A stretch of 64,000 nt of DNA from UBA5336 sp964492485 (GTDB lineage Bacteria > Pseudomonadota > Alphaproteobacteria > Caulobacterales > Hyphomonadaceae). The notes beneath the pieces were generated by a model, which was not told the DNA's origin, did no database searches, and saw only the letters and a program-made list of their open reading frames with translations. Positions 51,651 to 61,139 of this stretch are shown piece after piece; positions within the stretch are counted from its first letter, which is position 1; each line of letters begins with the position of its first letter. A program made the translations under genes and the position numbers. The stretch covers positions 248,001-312,000 of the forward strand of contig CAZBKM010000001.1 of the NCBI GenBank assembly GCA_964492485.1, in the 5' to 3' direction.

Positions 51651-52757
51651 ATGACAGCGCCACAAACCCCGCCTAGCCAGACAACCATGATCACACGTCC
51701 CCGCGCCCGCGTGCACCTGGACAACATCACCGCGAACTGGCGGCGCCTCGCGGCGATGGCAGAGGGCGCCCAGGCCGGTGCGGTGGTCAAGGCCGACGCC
51801 TATGGTCATGGCGCACCGGAAGTGGGTGCGGCGCTGGCCCGTGCCGGCTGTCAGCATTTCTTCGTCGCCTATCCGTTCGAGGGCGAGGTGCTGCGCCGCC
51901 ATGTGGGGGCTGGCGTCGCAATCTACGTGTTCAACGGGCTCGGCCCAGATGATGCAGAGGGGCGGGACCAGTGCCGGCGCGCAGCCCTCCATCCGGTGCT
52001 CAACAGCCTGGACCAGCTCCAGGCCTGGCGGTCGATGGCGGCCCAGGCTCCCTACGCCCTTCACATCGACACCGGGATGAACCGTCTGGGCATACCCATG
52101 GCGCAACTGGGCGAGGCCCAAGGCCTGAGCGCGGGACACGGTCCGGACCTGGTCATGTCGCATCTTGCCTGCGCCGAGGCGGTCGACGACCCGATGAACA
52201 GACGCCAGCTCGATCGGTTCGCAGAGGCCGTCCGCCGCTTTCCCGGCGTTCGCACCAGCCTGCCCAACACGGCCGGCCACTTCCTGGGATCGGCCTATCG
52301 CAGCGACGTGACACGCCCCGGGATCGGCCTCTATGGCGGCGGCACCAGTCCGCGCCAGCCCGTCCTTGACCCCGGCATGACCCTCGAAGCCCCGATCCTG
52401 ACGGTGAACCGTGTCCCCGCCGGTGAAACCGTAGGGTATGGTGCAACCTATACCCTGCCCCGACCGGCCCTACTGGCAACGGTGGCGCTGGGCTATGGCG
52501 ACGGTTTCCCGCGATCCCTGACCAATCGGGGACAGGCCGCACTGGCCGGAACGCTCTGCCCGATACTTGGGCGGGTCTCGATGGACCTTGTCACCCTTGA
52601 CGTCACTGCAGCCTCGGGGGTTGCCAAACCTGGCGCGCTGATTGAAGTCATCGGCAGCCATGTCCGGCTGGAGGACCAGGCCGCGCGGGCCGGGACGCTG
52701 GGATATGAACTGGTGACGGGATTGGGCAATCGTGTCGAACGCCGCTATGACAGCTAG
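51651..52757 (+). CDS. alr: Alanine racemase
   Basis: PLP enzyme that makes D-alanine for peptidoglycan. The 368-residue protein has the PLP lysine in GAVVKADAYGHGAPEVGAAL near residue 45, HIDTGMNRLG, the catalytic Tyr region VGYGATYTLPRP, and GRVSMDLVTLDV. ATG at 51651 is used; ATG at 51687 or the open frame from 51609 are alternatives. Follows dnaB, as in many alphaproteobacteria. The mlaE start overlaps its end. Confidence 0.92.
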   Translation: MTAPQTPPSQTTMITRPRARVHLDNITANWRRLAAMAEGAQAGAVVKADAYGHGAPEVGAALARAGCQHFFVAYPFEGEVLRRHVGAGVAIYVFNGLGPDDAEGRDQCRRAALHPVLNSLDQLQAWRSMAAQAPYALHIDTGMNRLGIPMAQLGEAQGLSAGHGPDLVMSHLACAEAVDDPMNRRQLDRFAEAVRRFPGVRTSLPNTAGHFLGSAYRSDVTRPGIGLYGGGTSPRQPVLDPGMTLEAPILTVNRVPAGETVGYGATYTLPRPALLATVALGYGDGFPRSLTNRGQAALAGTLCPILGRVSMDLVTLDVTAASGVAKPGALIEVIGSHVRLEDQAARAGTLGYELVTGLGNRVERRYDS

Positions 52758-53553
52758 GGAACGCTGCAACGTTCCCAATCCACTGGCCTGGATCGGGCGT
52801 GCCACCCTGGCCCTGTTCGGCGAGATCGGCCGGCTCTGCCTGTTCAGCGGACGCGTCGTCGGGGCCGCCCTGTCGCCACGCTGGTTTGCCGGCGAGATCC
52901 TGCGCCAGATGGTGCGGATCGGGTTCTACTCCCTGCCGGTCGTGGGCCTCTCTTCCGTCTTCATCGGGGCAGCCCTGGCGCTGAACATCTACACCGGCGG
53001 CTCCCGCTACGGTGCCGAGCAGTTCGTGCCGAACATCGTTGTCCTGGGCATCACGCGGGAGCTGGGCGCCGTGATCACGGGCCTCATGCTGGCCGGGCGC
53101 GTCTCGGCCGGTATCGCCGCGGAGGTTGGCGCCATGCGTGTCACCGAGCAGATCGACGCGCTGAAAACCCTGTCAGCCAATCCAGACCGCTATCTCTATG
53201 CCCCGCGCCTGATCGCCGCGGTGGTGACGCTGCCGCTGCTGGTGGCGCTGGCCAACACGATCGGTGTCATGGGAGGCTGGCTGGTCAGCGTTCAGGGTCT
53301 GGGCTTCGATTCAACGGTCTACCTGCGCAACACGCTGGATTTCATGACCTGGCAGGATGTGACCGTCGGCCTGGTCAAGGCGGTGGTCTTCGGCGCCGTG
53401 ATCGCCCTTATGGGCTGCTATCATGGCGACCGGTCCAAGGCCGGCGCCACCGGTGTCGGCCGGGCGGCAACCCTGTCCATGGTCGCCGCCGCCGTTCTGG
53501 TCCTTGGCCTGAACTACGTGCTCTCCACCGTGTTCAACGGGCTCGGCCTATGA
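52747..53553 (+). CDS. mlaE: Phospholipid ABC transporter permease MlaE
   Basis: A 268-residue MlaE/YrbE permease with about five membrane helices. SVFIGAALALNIYTGGSRYGAEQFVPNIVVLGITRELGAVITGLMLAGRVSAGIAAEVG is the hallmark region (central part about residues 75-130), with the ELGAVITGLMLAGR motif. It works with MlaF in retrograde lipid transport between outer and inner membranes. Start chosen at ATG 52747, 11 bases inside alr; a GTG at 52732 is in frame. No mlaD follows the pair. Confidence 0.92.
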   Translation: MTARERCNVPNPLAWIGRATLALFGEIGRLCLFSGRVVGAALSPRWFAGEILRQMVRIGFYSLPVVGLSSVFIGAALALNIYTGGSRYGAEQFVPNIVVLGITRELGAVITGLMLAGRVSAGIAAEVGAMRVTEQIDALKTLSANPDRYLYAPRLIAAVVTLPLLVALANTIGVMGGWLVSVQGLGFDSTVYLRNTLDFMTWQDVTVGLVKAVVFGAVIALMGCYHGDRSKAGATGVGRAATLSMVAAAVLVLGLNYVLSTVFNGLGL

Positions 53554-54314
53554 GTCAGCCGATCCTGGAACTGGCCGGCGTCGAGAAGGCGTTTGGCACG
53601 AACCGCGTCCTGCAGGGCGTCGATCTGGACGTTGCGCCGGGGCGGTCGCTCGTAATCCTGGGTGGATCGGGCTCGGGCAAATCCGTGATGCTGAAATGCG
53701 CGCTCGGCCTGATGACGCCCGACCGCGGCACGATCCGCTTCGACGGTCGCGACGTCACCCGCGCCCAGGGCCGCGCCCGCGAGGCGATGCGCGCCCGTAT
53801 CGGTATGCTGTTCCAGTCCGGCGCGCTGTTCGACAGCCTGACCGTCTGGGAGAACGTGTCCTTCCGTCTGCTCCATGCTGACCGGCTGGATCGGAAGGCC
53901 GCGCGCGAACGTGCCGTTGAGGCCCTGCGCAAGGTCCGCCTTGGTCCCGACGTCGCCGACCTGCGCCCCGCGGAACTGTCCGGCGGGATGCAGAAGCGCG
54001 TGGCCCTGGCCAGAGCCATCATTGCCAGTCCCGACGTCATATTCTTTGACGAGCCGACGACAGGCCTGGACCCGATCACGGCGGATGCCATCAACGATCT
54101 GATCATCGAGCAAGCAAAGGCTCTGGGCGCGGCGACGGTCTCGATTACCCACGACATGGCCTCGGCCCGCAAGATCGCCGACGAGATCGCGATGCTGTTC
54201 GAAGGGCGAATCATCTGGCGCGGACCCGCCGCCCAGATCGACGAGAGCGGCAATGACTACGTCCACCAGTTCGTGAACGGGCACGCGGACGGCCCGATCC
54301 AGCCCGCCCTGTAG
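53550..54314 (+). CDS. mlaF: Phospholipid ABC transporter ATP-binding protein MlaF
   Basis: A 254-residue ABC ATPase: Walker A GGSGSGKSVMLKCALG, the family-typical QSGALFDSLTVWENVSF, signature LSGGMQKRVALARAI and Walker B IFFDEPTTGLDP, then the H-loop SITHD. It overlaps mlaE by four bases. Substrate-binding MlaD and periplasmic MlaC are not in this window. Confidence 0.93.
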   Translation: MSQPILELAGVEKAFGTNRVLQGVDLDVAPGRSLVILGGSGSGKSVMLKCALGLMTPDRGTIRFDGRDVTRAQGRAREAMRARIGMLFQSGALFDSLTVWENVSFRLLHADRLDRKAARERAVEALRKVRLGPDVADLRPAELSGGMQKRVALARAIIASPDVIFFDEPTTGLDPITADAINDLIIEQAKALGAATVSITHDMASARKIADEIAMLFEGRIIWRGPAAQIDESGNDYVHQFVNGHADGPIQPAL

Positions 54315-54498
54315 GCAGTCCCGCCGAACCGCGAGCAGGCCCGGTTTCGACGCAGGGCCGTCCCCGACATTGGCCGAGTATTTGCCGGAATCGGCCCGTA
54401 CCTTGCAGGCCAGGGCGATACGGGGCGCCGCGGTCACATCCGGTTCACCGATCCGTGCGAGAAATCGCCGATCCCGCCACTTTTCAGGAGGACCGGGC

Positions 54499-56337
54499 GT
54501 GGTCATTTTTGCGAACATGGCACTTCCCATCGCCCCATCCCTGAAAACGATCCCCTTTCTGAAGGACGTGCCTGCACGCACGCTGCGCGCGGCCGGGCGG
54601 GAGGCGACCTGGTTCTCGCTGCCCGCGGGCGCCGCCCTGTTCGAGGCGGGCGAGAAGGCCGACTGCATCTATTTCGTCCTGTCCGGCAGTCTCGGTACGT
54701 TCCGCCGGGCCCCCGATGGCCGCGTGGAATTCATGGGCCATGTGAGGGCCGGTGAACCGGTTGGCGAGATGGCGCTCTTCCTTGGCGGAATCGACATCGA
54801 TGGGGATGGCGAGATCGACGATGCGCCCCACTCCAATTCGGTATATGCGCTCAGGGATTCCGAGATCCTGCGCATCTCGCGCAGGGGCTTCGAGCGGATC
54901 ATCAAGGCCGACCCGGAAATCTTGCAGGCGCTGATCCGGCTCATGCTCCTGCGGTTGCGCCAGTCGGGACGACGCTCGCGCCGGGCCGAGCCGAAGATCT
55001 ATGCCCTCATTGCCACATCGCCCACCATAGATGTGCGCCTGCGGGCGAGTGCGCTGCGCAACACGCTCGAACGCATGGGTCTCGACGCCGTGATCGTGAA
55101 CGAGCAGCAGGGCAACGACCAGCCCAACACCTGGTTCGATCGGCTCGAGGCCGACCATGACGCGGTGATCCTGACGGCGTCTATCGGCGATACGGCCTGG
55201 TACCGGCTCGCCATGCGCCAGGCCGACCGGATCTGGGTTCTGGCCCGCGCCGATGCCCGCCCTTCCAATCCCCTGCTGCCGGAAGATCCAAGCCCGGCCC
55301 GCACCATGAAGCTGGTCGACGTGATCCTTCTGCATCACGGCATGGACCGCCGCGCCGCAAGACCGGAGGACTGGTGCAACGCGGCCGGTGCCAGCCGCAT
55401 CTTCCACTGGTCCGGCGTGGAGAGCCGCGATTGCGACCGGCTGGCCCGGGTCATGGCCGGGCGGACCGTCGGCCTCGTCCTGTCGGGCGGTGGCGCGCGC
55501 GCCTATGCTCATATCGGTGTGATCAAGGCCATGCGCGAACTGGGCCTGCCGATCGATTTCGCCGGCGGCTCCTCGATGGGCGCTGTGGTGGCGGCCTGCG
55601 TCGCCATGGGCTGGGAGATCGAGGAGATCGACCAACGTATCCGCAAGGCGTTCGTCGACAGCAATCCCCTGAATGACTGGACGCTGCCGGTGGTGGGCCT
55701 CGTCAAGGGCAAGCGCGTCAATGCCCGCCTGAAGGAACATTTCGGCGACGTCGAGATCGGAGACCTGGACATTCCGTTCTACTGCGTCTCGACGAACCTT
55801 ACCGACGGCGCCTATCGGGTGCATCGCCATGGCAGGCTGCGCGATGCGCTGCGGGCGTCGATCTCCCTGCCCGGCATCCTGCCACCCTATGTCCATGAGG
55901 GCGAGGTGCTGGTGGACGGCGCGGTGCTGAACAATTTCCCAGTGGACGTGATGCGCGATCTTCACCGCGGACTTACGGTCGGCAGTGATGTGGCGAGGGC
56001 GCCCCAGGGACTGCGGGCGGAGGAGTTCCGCGACCCGCCAGGCTTCTTCGGCTGGGTGATGCGTCATGGCTGGTCGGCCGCACCCCCGATCGCCAGCCTC
56101 CTGATGCGCTCGGCGACCGTCAGCGTGAATCCGACCGAAGGCCGGGATCTCGCCGACGTCCTGATCCTTCCGAACCTGGACGATGTGCAGCTTCGCGACT
56201 GGACGGCCTATGACCGCGCCGTCGCAGCAGGATATGAAGCCGCCATGTCGGCCCTGCAGGGCGCGACCCTGTTTCCGAAAGAGGGCGAAACCGTCTCTCA
56301 GCGGTCGACCGAATCGCCGTCGATCGTCACGGTTTGA
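54499..56337 (+). CDS. Cyclic-nucleotide-binding patatin-like phospholipase (NTE family)
   Basis: A 612-residue protein joining an N-terminal cyclic-nucleotide-binding domain (about residues 15-145; IYFVLSGSLGTFRR and GEPVGEMALFLGG) to a C-terminal patatin lipase. The lipase has the oxyanion GGGARAYAHIGV, nucleophile GGSSMGAVVAAC and catalytic Asp in DGAVLNNFP. It is probably a membrane-associated lysophospholipase, like bacterial NTE proteins. The GTG at 54499 is preferred (AGGAGG upstream); ATG 54517 is also possible. The 184-base gap from mlaF includes no recognisable element. Downstream of mlaEF, a role in lipid balance is reasonable. Confidence 0.88.
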   Translation: MVIFANMALPIAPSLKTIPFLKDVPARTLRAAGREATWFSLPAGAALFEAGEKADCIYFVLSGSLGTFRRAPDGRVEFMGHVRAGEPVGEMALFLGGIDIDGDGEIDDAPHSNSVYALRDSEILRISRRGFERIIKADPEILQALIRLMLLRLRQSGRRSRRAEPKIYALIATSPTIDVRLRASALRNTLERMGLDAVIVNEQQGNDQPNTWFDRLEADHDAVILTASIGDTAWYRLAMRQADRIWVLARADARPSNPLLPEDPSPARTMKLVDVILLHHGMDRRAARPEDWCNAAGASRIFHWSGVESRDCDRLARVMAGRTVGLVLSGGGARAYAHIGVIKAMRELGLPIDFAGGSSMGAVVAACVAMGWEIEEIDQRIRKAFVDSNPLNDWTLPVVGLVKGKRVNARLKEHFGDVEIGDLDIPFYCVSTNLTDGAYRVHRHGRLRDALRASISLPGILPPYVHEGEVLVDGAVLNNFPVDVMRDLHRGLTVGSDVARAPQGLRAEEFRDPPGFFGWVMRHGWSAAPPIASLLMRSATVSVNPTEGRDLADVLILPNLDDVQLRDWTAYDRAVAAGYEAAMSALQGATLFPKEGETVSQRSTESPSIVTV

Positions 56338-56347
56338 GCGCTCGGGA

Positions 56348-57598
56348 TCAGGTGCGGGCGTCGTCCCGGTCAGCCACGTCCCGCACCGTGTAATAGGCCA
56401 TGATCAGCGTCAGCATCACACCCAGGAACAGGGCGAACGGCCCGGCATACGCATCCCAGCCTGCGCCGCCAGCCGGCGTGCGCCCCGCCGCCGCGCCCAT
56501 CCGCGTCAGTCCCCAGGCGCAGATCCCCAGTCCGACGAGGGCGGTGGCGGCATAGAGAGCCGTCGATATCCAGGCAGGCGGCGCCGTGCCACCCTGTGCC
56601 GGCGGCGCCGGCAGGTCGCAGGGCGCCAGATCGTCGATGAAGCCCACGGACCGCCCCGTGTCGGCAACCTCCCCCTCCGGTGCGTCGTCGGCTTCGTCGA
56701 GCGGCTCACCCAGTGGTTCGACCGGCGCGGCAGCCGCCGACGGGTCAGCAGTTTGCGGACGCGAGATGGCCGACGCCGCCAGGCGCGAAACGGCGTCCTG
56801 GATCTCCCTGACCTTTTCCGGGCCGGGCCGGGCGGACGTGTCCGCGATGGCGTCTGGCCGCTCGACCGGTTCCCCCAGTATCCGCGTCAGCCGGTCGCCG
56901 AGAGACCGGGCGGCCGCCTGCACCCGACCCGGTTCAGCCTCAGCTTCCGGACCGGACGAGGGGGCCGCCTCGCCCACGGTTGCGGCGGCTTCACAGTCGC
57001 GAGCGGGCTCGCGCGCGGCGGGCGCATCCTGGACCTGCGCAGGGGCGCTCACGGAGCCTGCGCGCCAGGCCCAGAGGTTTTCCTCTCGCTGGCGGTCAGG
57101 CCTGGGACGGACTATGGGACTCGGCGCCTCCGGCCGACCCCGGCTGTCATCGAGAAACAGCGCCCGTTCGGCCGCACGGCGCCGGACCAGGGCGTCCACG
57201 ATGATGGCCCGCCCGCCAATTCGCGCCACGCGCCAGTCACCCATCGCTTCCGCCGCCTTGAGCGGCTGGCCGGAATTGATGAGCGCCAGCGTGTCCGATC
57301 GCGCAAACGCGTCGGCACCGACATTAAAGGCGAAAGACACCAGCGCATCGAACTGACCCTGGGACAGGGGCGCCAGCACCAGGCGGCTTACCAGCGCCTC
57401 CACCGGCGGCAGGTCGTACTCGCGAAGGACCAGCGTGGCTTCGGCCTCGGTGAGGCGGACACCGGCCCTCGCGCCGCGGACATGCCCGTAGCCCACGATC
57501 CAGCGACCGTCACCGAGGCTCACCGCCTCGGCGCGAAACCCTTCAAACCGCTTGATGAGGGCCAAACCCTCGCGCGAGGTGCGCATGGTCCGTGCCAT
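56348..57598 (-). CDS. spmX: SpmX-type polarity muramidase homologue
   Basis: A 416-residue protein with the three-part SpmX layout. A GH24 lysozyme-like domain (about residues 8-155) contains LIKRFEGFRAEAVSLGDGRW, then LSQGQFDALVSFAFNVGADAF and VIDALVRRRAAERALFL. An acidic, proline-rich linker covers about residues 160-340, and two membrane helices (about 343-364 and 382-404) end it. In Caulobacter SpmX localises at the old pole and recruits the DivJ kinase. Here the glutamate is kept, but the lysozyme Asp and Thr positions read Leu and Ile (RWIVGYGH), so hydrolysis is doubtful. A phage endolysin is unlikely: no phage genes surround it. ATG 57598 has GGAG upstream. Confidence 0.88.
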   Translation of the reverse strand: MARTMRTSREGLALIKRFEGFRAEAVSLGDGRWIVGYGHVRGARAGVRLTEAEATLVLREYDLPPVEALVSRLVLAPLSQGQFDALVSFAFNVGADAFARSDTLALINSGQPLKAAEAMGDWRVARIGGRAIIVDALVRRRAAERALFLDDSRGRPEAPSPIVRPRPDRQREENLWAWRAGSVSAPAQVQDAPAAREPARDCEAAATVGEAAPSSGPEAEAEPGRVQAAARSLGDRLTRILGEPVERPDAIADTSARPGPEKVREIQDAVSRLAASAISRPQTADPSAAAAPVEPLGEPLDEADDAPEGEVADTGRSVGFIDDLAPCDLPAPPAQGGTAPPAWISTALYAATALVGLGICAWGLTRMGAAAGRTPAGGAGWDAYAGPFALFLGVMLTLIMAYYTVRDVADRDDART

Positions 57599-57700
57599 CC
57601 CTTGCTCCGATTGCGCGTGCACCGTTCTGGTGCAGGCGGATTGCTCTGGATTTCGGGTCTGCAAGCCGGGGGCCAGAAGACCGCCCTGCCCTGCCCAAGG

Positions 57701-59083
57701 TTACAATAATACGAGCGTTGCCAGCCCAAGAAAGCTGAAGAATGCGATTACGTCGGTCAGTGTCAAAACGAACACGGACGAGGCCACCGCCGGGTCGGCA
57801 CCCAGGCGCTTCAGACCCAGCGGGACAAGAACGCCCGACAGGCCAGCCCAGAGAAAGGTGGTGAGCATCGCCACGCCGATCACGCCGGCCAGGAGCGGGT
57901 CGCGAAACCATCCGAACGCAATTGCGGCAACGGCAAGCGCAAAGACAATGCCGTTGGCCACACCCGTCAGCGTCTCGCGCAGGATCGCGCGCCGGGCCGC
58001 AGAGCCCTCCAGTTCGCGCTCGGCGATGGCGCGCACCGAAACCGCAAGACCCTGGCTTCCGGCATTGCCCCCTAGGGCGGCGACGACCGGCATGAGTATG
58101 GCAAGCTGGACGAGACTGTTGAGCGTGTCCTCGAACAGGGAGATCACGCCGGAGACCAGAAACGCGGTGACCAGGTTAACCGCCAGCCAGGGCGCACGCG
58201 AGCGCACCGATCGATAGACGGTGCCCTGGCCATCGCCGCTGCCCACATTCGACAGCGCCAGAAGGTCCTCCGTGTTCTCCGTCTGGATGACGTGGACCAT
58301 GTCATCCACGGTGATCATGCCGATCAGCCTGTCGTCGGCATCGGTCACGGGTGCCGACGCCAGGGAGTATTTCTGGAACTGGTAGGCGACTTCTTCCTGA
58401 TCCATCCGGGCGGTGATCGAGGACTGGCGCGGCTGCATGATCTCCGAGAGGGGCACCTCGCGCCGGGTCCGCAGAAGCATCGACAGGGACACGCAGCCGC
58501 GAATGTGCATCGCAGGATCGACGACATAGAGCTCGTAGAATTGCTCCGGCAGGTCTTCACCCATGGCGCGGGCATGATCGATGGCCTGGCCCACGGTCCA
58601 GAATTCCGGCGCTGCGACGAATTCGCGCTGCATGAGGCGACCGGCGGTCTCTTCCTCATAGGCAAGACCCTGTTCCAGGGCCGCGCGGTCGGTGGGCGCC
58701 ATGTCGCGCAGCACCCTCTGGACGCGGTCGGCATCCAGGTCTTCGAGAATCGCCGTCGCGTCGTCGGAATCGAGCGCGTCGATCGCTTCGGCGAGGACCG
58801 CATCGGGCAGCGCATCGACGGCCGTCTCGCGGTAGTCGTCGCGCAGTTCGATCAGGATCGTGGCCGGCAACTCGGCGCCCAGCAGACCGACCGCCCCGAT
58901 GAAGGCGTCACGCCCGAGCTGTTCCAGCGCATCGGCCGCATCGGCAGGGTGCATGGACAGAAGCCCACGCGACAGCCAGCGAAGATCCCCCTCGCTTACC
59001 GCATCCGCGATGTCCTGGATCAGGACGGGGTCGATCTCGCCGCGATCATCGCGGTCGGACGTATCGGAGGACGTAACGCTCAT
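57701..59083 (-). CDS. mgtE: Magnesium transporter MgtE
   Basis: A 460-residue MgtE: N-terminal helical superhelix (DALEQLGRDAFIGAVGLL), two CBS domains (about residues 140-260, ending RLIGMITVDDMVHVI) that sense Mg2+, and five C-terminal membrane helices with the pore region AALGGNAGSQGLAVSVRAI. Length and motifs are normal. Alone on the minus strand between spmX and tRNA-Leu. Confidence 0.94.
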   Translation of the reverse strand: MSVTSSDTSDRDDRGEIDPVLIQDIADAVSEGDLRWLSRGLLSMHPADAADALEQLGRDAFIGAVGLLGAELPATILIELRDDYRETAVDALPDAVLAEAIDALDSDDATAILEDLDADRVQRVLRDMAPTDRAALEQGLAYEEETAGRLMQREFVAAPEFWTVGQAIDHARAMGEDLPEQFYELYVVDPAMHIRGCVSLSMLLRTRREVPLSEIMQPRQSSITARMDQEEVAYQFQKYSLASAPVTDADDRLIGMITVDDMVHVIQTENTEDLLALSNVGSGDGQGTVYRSVRSRAPWLAVNLVTAFLVSGVISLFEDTLNSLVQLAILMPVVAALGGNAGSQGLAVSVRAIAERELEGSAARRAILRETLTGVANGIVFALAVAAIAFGWFRDPLLAGVIGVAMLTTFLWAGLSGVLVPLGLKRLGADPAVASSVFVLTLTDVIAFFSFLGLATLVLL

Positions 59084-59504
59084 GGCGCTCGATTAGCAGG
59101 GCGCGCGCTGGCTGGCGAGCGGGTCTGTTCCAGCCCGCCTGACCCGGCGCGATTGAGAGATGTCCCTCCTCGCCGAGCCCAGAGAGACCCCCGGCCGGAC
59201 CCAATTCCCCTGTCATCAACAGGGGCAGCGCCACGACCCTTGGGCCGATGAAAGCCTTCAAAGAGCGCCTGCATCGGTCACGGCGCGACCACGCCGTCAT
59301 CAGCGTCCGCGCACTTTCAGCGCCGGATCTTGCACCCGAGAGGACCAGAGGTCACGCGTGACGGCAAACGACTGATTCCAGGACTAACCCGTCCGGGTGG
59401 AGTCCAAGCCGGGTACGGATGAGAGGCCTGTCCTCGAACGGCACCACAGCCCAGAGCGCGACCCAAGTGAGGCCAGAAGGGCCGATACGGGGTCATCCAA
59501 GAAT
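59084..59504. other. Intergenic region without a recognised gene
   Basis: The 421 bases between mgtE and tRNA-Leu have open frames on both strands, but their translations are Arg/Pro-rich, lack ribosome sites and resemble no family. No repeat module or T-tract terminator is seen. The mgtE promoter should lie near 59084-59200. Confidence 0.6.
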
Positions 59505-59589
59505 GGTGCGGTCGAGAGGACTCGAACCTCCACGGGTTGCCCCACAGCGACCTCAACGCTGCGCGTCTACCAGTTCCGCCACGACCGCA
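59505..59589 (-). tRNA. tRNA-Leu (anticodon GAG), CCA encoded
   Basis: An 85-base tRNA with a class II long variable arm. Acceptor GCGGTCG pairs with CGACCGC, the D-loop is AACTGGTAGACG, anticodon stem CAGCG/CGCTG has loop TTGAGGT with anticodon GAG, and the T-arm holds TTCGAGT. CCA is encoded (TGG at 59505-59507 on the plus strand). Confidence 0.96.
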
Positions 59590-59613
59590 TGATTCCAGCG
59601 AACCAAGGCGTCC

Positions 59614-59641
59614 CTATACAGGACTGAGCGCCTATGTGAAG
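59614..59641 (-). promoter_or_regulatory. Promoter candidate for tRNA-Leu
   Basis: On the minus strand TTCACA (59641-59636) and TATAGG (59619-59614) are separated by 16 bases and lie about 25 bases before the tRNA 5' end, a typical stable-RNA promoter position. Confidence 0.45.
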
Positions 59642-59667
59642 TCCCGAACCTGTCCTATATCGGCGTC

Positions 59668-60393
59668 ATGATTCATCCCCCCGATCGCGTCGGCTGGGCC
59701 GCCTCCAACGGTCTCGTTCCCTATCCCGAAGCCCTTGCGGCCATGGAAGCCCACGCCCGTGCGATTCGTGACGGGCGCGCCGGGGAGCTCGTCTGGCTGC
59801 TGGAACATCCCCCCCTTTACACCGCCGGAACGACGGCACGGCCCACTGATCTGCGCGACGCCGACCGGTTCCCCGTCTACAGCGCGGGACGCGGAGGGCA
59901 GTACACCTATCACGGCCCAGGCCAGCGGGTGGCCTATGTCATGCTCGATGTTGCCGCACGCGGTCGCGACGTCCGCGCCTTCGTGGCCGCGCTCGAGCGC
60001 TGGATCATTGCGGCGCTGGCGGACTTCAACGTCCGTGCCGATGTGCGCGAAGGACGCGTCGGCGTGTGGGTCGATCGCACACGCCCCGGCGGACCTTTGC
60101 GCGAGGACAAGATTGCAGCCATAGGCATTCGCCTGAAACGCTGGGTCAGCTTTCACGGGATCGCACTGAACGTCGAGCCCGATCTGTCACATTTCAACGG
60201 CATCACGCCCTGCGGGATCGACGATCCGCGTTATGGCGTGACCAGCCTTGTCGATCTGGGTCTGCCGGTTGGGCTTCAGGATGTCGATATGGCGCTACGA
60301 CGGGCCTTCGAGCAGGTCTTCGAAACGCAGACCGTGGCTCAACCTCCGCTCCTGGACGGCGTGCCGGCGGTTGCGACGGCCGATGACGCCTGA
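59668..60393 (+). CDS. lipB: Octanoyltransferase LipB
   Basis: LipB moves octanoate from ACP to lipoyl domains. The 241-residue product has GRGGQYTYHGPGQRVAY, the catalytic Lys in DKIAAIGIRLKRW and catalytic Cys in GITPCGIDD. It starts just 79 bases from the tRNA-Leu gene and ends convergent to the DUF805 pair. Confidence 0.95.
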   Translation: MIHPPDRVGWAASNGLVPYPEALAAMEAHARAIRDGRAGELVWLLEHPPLYTAGTTARPTDLRDADRFPVYSAGRGGQYTYHGPGQRVAYVMLDVAARGRDVRAFVAALERWIIAALADFNVRADVREGRVGVWVDRTRPGGPLREDKIAAIGIRLKRWVSFHGIALNVEPDLSHFNGITPCGIDDPRYGVTSLVDLGLPVGLQDVDMALRRAFEQVFETQTVAQPPLLDGVPAVATADDA

Positions 60394-60416
60394 GCCGCGA
60401 TTGCCCCGACGTTGCA

Positions 60417-61139
60417 TCAGTCTGTGGCCTGCGCGGGCATCCGGTCGAGGCGTTCGCGGATGGTCCCGCCTCCGGTCGGCAAGCGGCCGACCCACATCAG
60501 GCTCCAGATCGTCACGCCGATCAGGCCCACCGACCAGGCGAGAATGGCGGGGCCACCGGCCGCCTGCACGATCGCGTCCTGGCGGGTCGCGGGCGGATCA
60601 TTGTCGCGTCCACCACGCTGCGAACCGCGCCGCCGATCGGACCGGACATCCGACGACGCGGACTCCACGGCCTCTCCGCCTGATCCTGCGGCTGCCGCCG
60701 TCTGGCGGGCGTCGAAAGCGGCATTCGCCCGACTGCCTGCGGCGATGAACACTGCAAGGCCGAGAATCACCGGTAGCGATACCAGCACGGCCCACAGGGC
60801 CGAACGGCGCGCATCCGCGAGGCGTCGCAGGTGCAGCACGAACGAGCAGACGAGCGTCAGCCCCACGGTCGCGCCAAAGATCCCGAAGGCCAGGCCCGGC
60901 GACGGGGCTTCCGCCCCGGACGCCGCCATGATGCCGATGAAAAGCAGCGGCAGGACCAGCGCCAGCACCCGTGCAAAGAACAGCACCGTCCAGGCGCGCG
61001 TGAAGTGAAGCCTGGAGGTCCGGCCAAAAGGCCAGAACAGCGTCGGCAGCCAGGCAAGCTGCGCCGGCGCATCGCGCGGATCCTCGATCCAGGGCCGTTT
61101 CGGGTCGATGGGACGTGCGGTCTCGGACGACCAGCTCAT
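60417..61139 (-). CDS. DUF805 family membrane protein (second of pair)
   Basis: A 240-residue membrane protein with four or so hydrophobic helices and the DUF805 signature LFWPFGRTSRLHFTRAW; the RRLADARRSALW motif is a variant of the usual RLHDxGxSGxW. A charged, low-complexity loop (about residues 150-185, Ser/Arg/Gly/Asp-rich) interrupts the second half and is unusual. Function unknown. Its ATG overlaps the stop codon of the upstream DUF805 gene. Confidence 0.82.
   Translation of the reverse strand: MSWSSETARPIDPKRPWIEDPRDAPAQLAWLPTLFWPFGRTSRLHFTRAWTVLFFARVLALVLPLLFIGIMAASGAEAPSPGLAFGIFGATVGLTLVCSFVLHLRRLADARRSALWAVLVSLPVILGLAVFIAAGSRANAAFDARQTAAAAGSGGEAVESASSDVRSDRRRGSQRGGRDNDPPATRQDAIVQAAGGPAILAWSVGLIGVTIWSLMWVGRLPTGGGTIRERLDRMPAQATD

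Noticed and set aside
56348..57598. Phage endolysin or prophage remnant
   Set aside because: No holin, integrase or structural genes are nearby, and the acidic linker plus two C-terminal membrane helices match SpmX.
59084..59504. Small genes in the mgtE/tRNA-Leu gap
   Set aside because: Candidate frames lack ribosome sites and have Arg/Pro/Trp-rich translations typical of noncoding GC-rich DNA.
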